Shown piece after piece: positions 1 to 5,014 of a stretch of 8,019 nt of DNA (its first letter is position 1; each line of letters opens with the position of its first letter). The position numbers and the translations under genes are program-made. The notes beneath the pieces are model-generated. The model had not been told where the DNA came from. It saw only the letters and a list, made by a program, of their open reading frames with translations, and made no database searches. Source of the DNA: Paracoccaceae bacterium. Its GTDB lineage: Bacteria; Pseudomonadota; Alphaproteobacteria; Rhodobacterales; Rhodobacteraceae. The DNA lies in NCBI GenBank assembly GCA_007121115.1, contig SKMI01000126.1, forward strand, positions 1 through 8,019, in the 5' to 3' direction.

Positions 1-966
1 CACCCCGATCCCGTGGCTGCCCATGTGCACCGGCACCCGCGCGCCCTGGTCGTTGACCACCACGGCGCCCATCGGTTCGGAATACTTGGTGCCGAAATAG
101 AAGATCTGCCCGACCTCGATCCCGCGCGCGCGGCGGCGTCGGTCTTCGGGGACCTGGGCGTGGAATGCAGCCTCGTCATGGGTTTCATCGGTGCGCGCAT
201 AACGGCTGGTGAATTCCTCCAGCACCGCCCGGCACTGCGCGACCGAGTCGTAATCCACCTCGCGGTCGCCGAAGCGAAGGTCGGTGATGGCGCTGTCATA
301 GAACACCTCGGATTCGCCGGTTTCGGCCAGCACCAGGAATTCATGCGTGTCATCGCCGCCGATGGGGCCGCTGTCGGCGCGCATGGGGATCGCCTGCAGG
401 CCCATGCGCTCATAGGTGCGCAGGTAGCTGACCAGGTGGCGATTGTAGGCGTGCAGCGCCGCGTCCTTGTCGATGTCGAAGTTGTAGCCGTCCTTCATCA
501 GGAACTCGCGCCCGCGCATGACACCGAAGCGGGGGCGGATCTCGTCGCGGAACTTCCACTGGATGTGATAGAGCGTCAGCGGCAGGTCCCGGTAGCTGCC
601 GACATGGGCGCGGAAGATGTCGGTGATCAGCTCCTCGTTGGTGGGGCCGTAGAGGATATCGCGCCCGTGGCGGTCCTTGATGCGCAGCATCTCCTCGCCG
701 TAATCCTCATACCGCCCGCTCTCGCGCCACAGGTCAGCCGATTGCAGCGTCGGCATCAGCATGGGGATATGGCCCGCGCGCACCTGCTCCTGATGCACGA
801 TCTCCTCGATCCGCCGCAGCACGCGGTAGCCCAGCGGGAGCCACGAATAGATGCCCGCGCTGGCCTGCTTGATCATGCCCGCGCGCAGCATCAGCCGGTG
901 GCTGACGATCTGCGCCTCGGACGGCGTTTCCTTGAGCACGGGCAGGAAGTATCGGGTCAGGCGCAT
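1..966 (-). CDS. proS: Prolyl-tRNA synthetase, alphaproteobacterial short type (C-terminus cut by window edge)
   Basis: This class II aminoacyl-tRNA synthetase charges tRNA-Pro with proline in the cytoplasm. The visible 322 residues begin MRLTRYFLPVLKETPSEAQI, the usual N-terminus of bacterial ProRS. A motif 1 region lies near residues 44-72, the TNEE segment of the active site at 109-112, and motif 2 with the Arg-rich WKFRDEIRPRFGVMRGREF stretch at 137-155. GTKYSEPMGA at 292-301 and GSHGIGV at 316-322 lead into motif 3. In the long bacterial type (about 570 aa) that last motif lies near residue 440, so most of the INS editing insertion is absent here, as in alphaproteobacterial ProRS of about 440 aa. 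The usual Tyr of the GSYGIGV motif is His. A GGGGGT stretch five bases before the ATG is a poor but possible ribosome site. The gene follows the lipoprotein gene on the same strand by 71 bases and may be read together with it. Confidence 0.96.
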   Translation of the reverse strand, partial: MRLTRYFLPVLKETPSEAQIVSHRLMLRAGMIKQASAGIYSWLPLGYRVLRRIEEIVHQEQVRAGHIPMLMPTLQSADLWRESGRYEDYGEEMLRIKDRHGRDILYGPTNEELITDIFRAHVGSYRDLPLTLYHIQWKFRDEIRPRFGVMRGREFLMKDGYNFDIDKDAALHAYNRHLVSYLRTYERMGLQAIPMRADSGPIGGDDTHEFLVLAETGESEVFYDSAITDLRFGDREVDYDSVAQCRAVLEEFTSRYARTDETHDEAAFHAQVPEDRRRRARGIEVGQIFYFGTKYSEPMGAVVVNDQGARVPVHMGSHGIGV

Positions 967-1008
967 CTTTTACCCCCGTTGCGGCACTGCGCCCGGGTTT
1001 AGGCGAGT

Positions 1009-1052
1009 GTGCGGGCGGGGGCAAGGTAGCTCTGGGATCAGCCCGCCCGCAC
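1009..1052 (-). repeat. 11-bp perfect inverted repeat spanning the lipoprotein stop codon
   Basis: GTGCGGGCGGG at 1009-1019 is the exact reverse complement of CCCGCCCGCAC at 1042-1052, with a 22-base spacer that contains the lipoprotein stop codon. In the minus-strand RNA the first arm is made from the last codons of the lipoprotein gene and the second lies in the leader of proS. No T-run follows on that strand, so it is not a classical intrinsic terminator. It could stabilise the upstream message end or modulate read-through into proS. In GC-rich DNA an 11-bp match this close can also arise by chance. Confidence 0.45.
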
Positions 1053-1577
1053 CAGTTCGAACCGGACGGTGCCCACGGGGATGCCCCAGCGGGTGACGAT
1101 GGCGTCGTTGATCACGCGGCCATCCTTGCCGAAATAGATCAAATCCTCGAACCCCAGCCGGGTCACCTCGCCTTCGGATTCGAAATCGGCCACGTAGGAC
1201 AGGCGGATCTCGGTACCCAGTTCGCGCACCTGGGCCACACCCACGGTATCATCACGCACACCCGTCCAGCGGCGTTCGCCGTCCACGTCGGGGGAGCGGT
1301 CGAAGACCCAGGTGAGGGTGTTTTCCTCGCCGTCGTCGTAGAAGAAATCCTCGACCACGGTCAGCCGGTCGCCCTCCAGTCGCCCGTCCAGATCGGCGCG
1401 GAAGCGGCGTTCGGACCCGGTCAGGGTGACGCGGAACACTCCGGCGCCGCGCGACCGGCCGACAAAGGCGTCTTCCAGCGTGATCGGCGCGCGGGGGGCT
1501 TCGGGCGAGGCGGGGACGCGTGCGCAGCCGGCGAGCGCCAGCGATCCGAAAACGAAACTGCGGCGGGGCAGGAGCAT
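1038..1577 (-). CDS. DUF3833-family lipoprotein with Tat-like signal
   Basis: The 179-aa product resembles DUF3833 proteins, a family without an assigned function that is common in Proteobacteria. The N-terminus has a twin-arginine-like motif, PRRSFVF (residues 4-10), a short hydrophobic stretch and the lipobox LAGC (15-18). It should therefore be exported, cleaved before Cys18 and lipidated. The residue after Cys is Ala, which does not suggest inner-membrane retention. The mature part is mostly predicted beta strand, with GVFRVTLTGSERRF (46-59), GRLEGDRLTVVEDFFYDDGE (65-84) and RWGIPVGTVRFEL (163-175), typical of the family. The ATG at 1577 is chosen because it puts the signal at the extreme N-terminus and has GAGGG eight bases upstream; a longer frame upstream would bury the signal. 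It is divergent from the Na/Pi transporter gene across 151 bases. Confidence 0.86.
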   Translation of the reverse strand: MLLPRRSFVFGSLALAGCARVPASPEAPRAPITLEDAFVGRSRGAGVFRVTLTGSERRFRADLDGRLEGDRLTVVEDFFYDDGEENTLTWVFDRSPDVDGERRWTGVRDDTVGVAQVRELGTEIRLSYVADFESEGEVTRLGFEDLIYFGKDGRVINDAIVTRWGIPVGTVRFELVRAG

Positions 1578-1673
1578 GGCGGGACCCTCGTGACAACTTC
1601 CGCATGACATAGCCTCCGGCGGCCGGGTGGCGAGAGGGGCGCGCGCCGCGCCTGACGAATTGCCCCGTCCCGT

Positions 1674-1688
1674 ACAATGGTCCATTGT
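1674..1688. promoter_or_regulatory. Perfect 7-1-7 palindrome (operator candidate) in the divergent control region
   Basis: ACAATGGTCCATTGT is an exact inverted repeat with 7-base arms and a single central base. It is notably AT-richer than its surroundings. It lies 41 bases before the Na/Pi transporter start and 97 bases before the lipoprotein start on the other strand. The left arm overlaps TACAAT (1673-1678), a 5/6 match to a sigma-70 -10 box for rightward transcription, though no convincing -35 sits at the right distance. Symmetry, position and base composition suggest a dimeric repressor site. The regulator is unknown. Confidence 0.45.
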
Positions 1689-1728
1689 GAAGCGCCCGCG
1701 CAGGCGGCGCGGAAATGAAAGGTCGCCC

Positions 1729-3399
1729 ATGCACCCCTTGCTTGTGCTTCTCAACCTGGCCGCGGCGGTGATGCTGCTGCTCTGGGCCGTGCGCATGGTG
1801 CGCACGGGGATGGAGCGTGCCTTTGGCGCCGCATTGCGCGACAGCCTGCGGCGGGCGGGCGGCGGGCTGGCGGGGATGTCGGCGGTGGGCGCGGCCCTTG
1901 GGGTGCTGCTGCAGAGCGCCACGGCCGTGGGCGTTCTGGCGGCGGGGTTTGTCGCGGGCGGAATGCTGCCGGTGGCGGCGGGGCTGGCGGCGCTGCTGGG
2001 CGCGGACCTGGGCTCGGCGCTGGTGGTACGGGTGCTGGCGCTGGACCTGTCGGCGCTGATCCCGGGGTTGCTGCTGGTCGGCGCGCTGCTGTTCCTGAAG
2101 TCCGAGCGTCGGAGAATCCGGCAGTATGGTCGCATCGTCATGGGCATCGGCTTCATCCTGCTGTCGCTGTCGATGATCGGGCAGGCGACAGAACCTCTGC
2201 GCGCGGGCGAGACCCTTCCGGCGGTGATCCGCTACCTGCAGGGCGACCCGATCACGGCCTTCGTGGCGGTGGCGGCGCTGACCTGGGCGATGCATTCCTC
2301 GGTGGCGATGGTGCTGTTGCTGGCGATGCTGGCGCAGGGCGGGGTGCTGCCCATGGCGGCTGCGGTGCCGATGCTGCTGGGCGCCAATTTCGGGGCCGGG
2401 CTGATCGCGGTCTGGCTGACGCGGGGCATGGCCGCCCCGGCGCGGCGGGTGCCGCTGGGCAACCTGATCCTGCGCGGGGCGCTGGCGGTGCTGGTACTGG
2501 TGGCGTGGTGGGCGCTGCGCCCGGACCTGGGCTGGCTGGGCGCCCGTCCGGACGTGCAGCTTGTCCATGCGCATCTGCTGTTCAACGCGGCGCTGCTGGT
2601 GCTGGCCCTGCCGCTGATCCCGGCGCTGGCGCGGATGTGTGCCGCGCTTCTGCCCGAACCCACCGATCCACAGGCCGTGCAGACCACTCGCCAATCGGCG
2701 CTGGATCGTTCGGTGATCGACCGACCCAAGCTGGCGCTCGCCTCGGCCAAGCGCGAGTTGCTGGCCATGGGCGAGGCGGTATCCGAGATGTTCGCCCCGG
2801 TGGGCGACACGCTCTCGGACCCCACCCCCGAGCGAATTGCCGCCCTGCGCGCCAAGGGCGACGAGATCAGCGCCCTGCACAACGACATCAAGCTCTATCT
2901 GGCCGAGGTCAACCGCAACGACCTGAGCCCCGAGGACGCGCAGCGCAGCGCCGAACTGACCGATTTCGCCATCAACCTGGAACTGGCCAGCACCGCCGTC
3001 GCCCGGTCGCTCCTGCCGCTGGCCGAGGAAAAGCGCCGCCGCGACCTGCGGTTTTCGGACGCGGGTTGGGCCGATATCCGCACGCTCCACGCGCGAGTGC
3101 GGGCGAACATGCAACTGGCGCTCAACGTGCTGATCTCGGGTGATGTGCAATCGGCGCGCGAGTTGATGCGCGAGAAGGAGCGCATGCGCGAGCTTGAACG
3201 CGAAAGCCTGGACCGGCACATGCGGCGCCTGTCCGAGGGCAACCCCGACAGTGTGGCCACCTCTCAGATGCACGTGCAGACGGTGCGCGCGTTGAAGGAG
3301 ATCAACTCGCTGCTGGTCACGGTGACCCATCCGATCCTGGCCGAACAGGGCATGATACTGGAAAGCCGCCTTGCGCCGGACGATACGCAAGGGGAATGA
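1729..3399 (+). CDS. Na/Pi cotransporter family protein with C-terminal PhoU-like domain
   Basis: This 556-aa inner-membrane protein belongs to the Na/Pi cotransporter II-related family (bacterial NptA/YjbB type), which moves inorganic phosphate, probably coupled to sodium. The membrane part (about 1-305) holds two inverted repeats. Repeat one has LQSATAVGVLAAGF (61-74) and GADLGSA (91-97). Repeat two has AMHSSVAMVLLLAM (187-200) and GANFGAG (218-224), matching the QSS and GAN signatures. Residues from about 330 to 545 are helical and charged, like the PhoU-like cytoplasmic tail of YjbB-type proteins. The ATG at 1729 places the first membrane helix (4-20) at the N-terminus and has AAAGG six bases upstream. 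An in-frame ATG at 1627 would add 34 arginine-rich residues and run across the palindrome, so it is unlikely. Import versus export of phosphate cannot be told from sequence. Confidence 0.92.
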   Translation: MHPLLVLLNLAAAVMLLLWAVRMVRTGMERAFGAALRDSLRRAGGGLAGMSAVGAALGVLLQSATAVGVLAAGFVAGGMLPVAAGLAALLGADLGSALVVRVLALDLSALIPGLLLVGALLFLKSERRRIRQYGRIVMGIGFILLSLSMIGQATEPLRAGETLPAVIRYLQGDPITAFVAVAALTWAMHSSVAMVLLLAMLAQGGVLPMAAAVPMLLGANFGAGLIAVWLTRGMAAPARRVPLGNLILRGALAVLVLVAWWALRPDLGWLGARPDVQLVHAHLLFNAALLVLALPLIPALARMCAALLPEPTDPQAVQTTRQSALDRSVIDRPKLALASAKRELLAMGEAVSEMFAPVGDTLSDPTPERIAALRAKGDEISALHNDIKLYLAEVNRNDLSPEDAQRSAELTDFAINLELASTAVARSLLPLAEEKRRRDLRFSDAGWADIRTLHARVRANMQLALNVLISGDVQSARELMREKERMRELERESLDRHMRRLSEGNPDSVATSQMHVQTVRALKEINSLLVTVTHPILAEQGMILESRLAPDDTQGE

Positions 3400-3545
3400 T
3401 TGCACGCGCAACTTTACGCGCCTTGTCTGAAATCGTTGACACCCTATCCGGGTCAAGCCCCAGAGGGCACAGTAAAGCGACGTTTTATCAACTTCTTACT
3501 GCAAGCGCATCGCGCCGGCAGGAACAGCGCTTCGGGGCGCGCGAT

Positions 3546-3574
3546 TTGTAAATCCGGCCCAGACCGCCTATATC
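3546..3574 (+). promoter_or_regulatory. Candidate sigma-70 promoter for the ATP-grasp gene
   Basis: TTGTAA (3546-3551) and TATATC (3569-3574) are separated by exactly 17 bases, each matching the sigma-70 consensus at 4 of 6 positions. Transcription would begin near 3581, giving a leader of about 80 bases. The leader would start at a short hairpin, GTGGCG (3585-3590) with CGCCAC (3597-3602), around a six-base loop. The 3400-3661 stretch otherwise shows no supportable gene. It also holds a TTGAC...GTCAA inverted repeat (3436-3456), and I could not identify a good -10 box for its TTGACA. Confidence 0.35.
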
Positions 3575-3584
3575 CGACCGCCGA

Positions 3585-3602
3585 GTGGCGACAACCCGCC
3601 AC
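3585..3602 (+). repeat. Short hairpin in the ATP-grasp leader
   Basis: GTGGCG, a six-base loop ACAACC, and CGCCAC form a perfect 6-bp GC-rich stem just after the predicted transcription start. A second small stem follows: CGGAG (3624-3628) with CTCCG (3632-3636) around ACG. Together they suggest a structured leader, but stems this small are common by chance in GC-rich DNA. Confidence 0.25.
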
Positions 3603-3653
3603 AGGAAACCAAGGGTCGGCGCACGGAGACGCTCCGGCGGCGCCCCACTGCGG

Positions 3654-3659
3654 AAGGAG
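3654..3659 (+). promoter_or_regulatory. Strong Shine-Dalgarno site for the ATP-grasp gene
   Basis: AAGGAG is the best ribosome site in the window. It is followed by two tandem ATG codons at 3662 and 3665. Spacing is only 2 bases to the first ATG and 5 to the second, so the second is the better-placed start. The products differ by one methionine. Confidence 0.7.
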
Positions 3660-3664
3660 ACATG

Positions 3665-4891
3665 ATGACCTCGAAAGACCCCAACAAGGGCTATGTTGCA
3701 ATCCTGGGATGGAGCCTGCGCTGCATCGACGCGCTGGAGAAATTCGACCGGCGATATCTGATCGTCGCACCCAAATGGGCCGAGGACTACGCGAAGCAAC
3801 ACGACATCCCCTTCCTGAGCTGGGATTTCGAGCGTCTGAATGATCGCTCTTTCGAACTGGCGACCACGTTGAAGGATATGGGCGTCGATGTCGCCATCCC
3901 GCTGTTCGAGGAAACCGTCGAATGGGCGGGCGCGGTCAATGCCGTGCTGCTGGACAACCCGCGCCTGCTGGGCCAGTCGATGCTGTTCCGCGACAAGTCG
4001 CTGATGAAGCGGCGCGCGCAGCTTGGCGGTATCCGCGTCGGCATCTTCGAGGAAGCGATGGACCACTCCGACGTGATCCGCTTTCTCAAGCGCGTGAACC
4101 AGACCCTGCTGAAGCTCGACGGCGACCCCAACGATCCGATCCACTTCAAGGCCTTCGACAAGGCGGGCTGCCTCGGCCACCGGGTCATCCGCTCGCCCGA
4201 TGACGTCGCCGCGATCGCCGACGAGGAATTCCCCGCGCTGCTGGAATCGCATCTGGACGGATGGGAATTCGCCGTGGAGGCGTGGATCAAGGACCGCAAG
4301 ATCCAGTTCCTGAACATCTCGGAATACGTGACACTGGGCTATTCGGTGTTCGTCCCCGCGACGCCCGAACTGGAGAAATACCGCGAGGCGATTACCAAGC
4401 AGATCGAGCGGCTGATCGAGGTCTTCGACATCGACTTCGGCTTCATCCACCCCGAGTACTTTGTCACCAACGACGACACGATGTACTTCGGCGAGGTGGC
4501 GTATCGCCCGCCCGGGTTCAACGCCTTCGAACTGATGGAACGCGCCTATGGCTTCAACGCCTATCAGGCGCTGGTGCTGGCCTTCGACCCCAAGGCGACG
4601 CAGGAGGAGCTTGACGCCTTCTTCCCCACCCCGGTCAAGGACGCCATGGGCCACGCGGGCTGCTTCGGCGTCTATCCGCGCCGCCGGGTGGTCAGCGAAC
4701 TCAGCGTGCCGGAGGAAACCGAAAACGACCCGTATTTCGAGTTCCACGAGCTTGCGCCGCCGATGGAGACCAAGGTCACCAAGCGCACGGCGTTCGGCAC
4801 GCATTGGGGGCTGGTCTATTTCTTCGGCGAGGACCCGCACCGCCTGCGCGACCTGCTGAAGGCGCAGGAAGAGCTTGATTTCTACGTCTGA
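3665..4891 (+). CDS. ATP-grasp domain protein, probable carboxylate-amine (peptide/amide) ligase
   Basis: The 408-aa cytoplasmic protein has the order of an ATP-grasp enzyme, which activates a carboxylate as an acyl phosphate with ATP and joins it to a nucleophile, often an amine. Residues 1-100 form an alpha/beta N-domain (GYVAILGWSL near 9-18). The first nucleotide-binding Lys is in FRDKSLMKRR (K111) and the second in HFKAFDKAGCLG (K162). E194 in LLESHLDGWEF fits the adenine-hinge region. HPEYF (E264) and YFGEVAYRPPG (E277, R281) form the metal/phosphate site. The usual Asn of ExNxR is Ala279, a change also seen in some amino-acid ligases. A C-terminal domain of about 90 residues follows. 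It lacks a signal peptide or membrane helix. The substrate cannot be read from sequence. The papain-like gene 123 bases downstream, on the same strand, hints at shared amide or peptide chemistry. The start at 3665 is preferred from ribosome-site spacing. Confidence 0.88.
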   Translation: MTSKDPNKGYVAILGWSLRCIDALEKFDRRYLIVAPKWAEDYAKQHDIPFLSWDFERLNDRSFELATTLKDMGVDVAIPLFEETVEWAGAVNAVLLDNPRLLGQSMLFRDKSLMKRRAQLGGIRVGIFEEAMDHSDVIRFLKRVNQTLLKLDGDPNDPIHFKAFDKAGCLGHRVIRSPDDVAAIADEEFPALLESHLDGWEFAVEAWIKDRKIQFLNISEYVTLGYSVFVPATPELEKYREAITKQIERLIEVFDIDFGFIHPEYFVTNDDTMYFGEVAYRPPGFNAFELMERAYGFNAYQALVLAFDPKATQEELDAFFPTPVKDAMGHAGCFGVYPRRRVVSELSVPEETENDPYFEFHELAPPMETKVTKRTAFGTHWGLVYFFGEDPHRLRDLLKAQEELDFYV

Positions 4892-4922
4892 GGCACGGTT
4901 TTCCGGCGTCTCATCGCCCATG

Positions 4923-4957
4923 GGCCGGGGTTGCGGTTGCAATTCCGGCCGTGTTTC
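4923..4957 (+). terminator. 12-bp hairpin with short T-rich tail: terminator or attenuator
   Basis: GGCCGGGGTTGC (4923-4934), loop GGTT (4935-4938) and GCAATTCCGGCC (4939-4950) form an uninterrupted 12-bp stem when two G-U pairs are allowed. GTGTTTCT follows directly. The G-U pairs become A-C mismatches in the opposite RNA, so the structure favours rightward transcripts. It starts 32 bases after the ATP-grasp stop codon. The tail is only moderately U-rich, so partial termination, giving more ATP-grasp than downstream message, is as likely as full termination. Confidence 0.55.
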
Positions 4958-5014
4958 TAAAGGATTCGGTGGCAGACTTCGGTGTCAGGTACCCGGACAG
5001 AGAGCCAGAATTGC

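Noticed and set aside
13..1002. 329-codon plus-strand frame over proS
   Set aside because: Shadow of proS; the minus strand reads as an unmistakable prolyl-tRNA synthetase.
1252..3456. 734-codon open frame on the minus strand opposite the Na/Pi transporter
   Set aside because: Same signature: long runs of Arg, Gln and His and no domain. It also overlaps the lipoprotein gene in another frame.
3436..3456. TTGACA and the TTGAC...GTCAA inverted repeat as a promoter/operator
   Set aside because: No acceptable -10 box lies 16-18 bases downstream (CCCAGA/CCAGAG), and the inverted repeat has only 5-base arms.
3400..3843. 147-codon TTG-start frame after the Na/Pi transporter
   Set aside because: It starts at a weak codon without ribosome site, overlaps the ATP-grasp gene by about 180 bases in a different frame, and shows no domain. 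I also considered it as a possible precursor peptide and found no leader/core pattern.
4982..5014. GTG start giving an 11-residue longer papain-like protein
   Set aside because: The best purine-rich site (AAAGGA) is 17 bases away, and the extra residues add nothing recognisable. The ATG at 5015 is preferred, though the choice is not certain.
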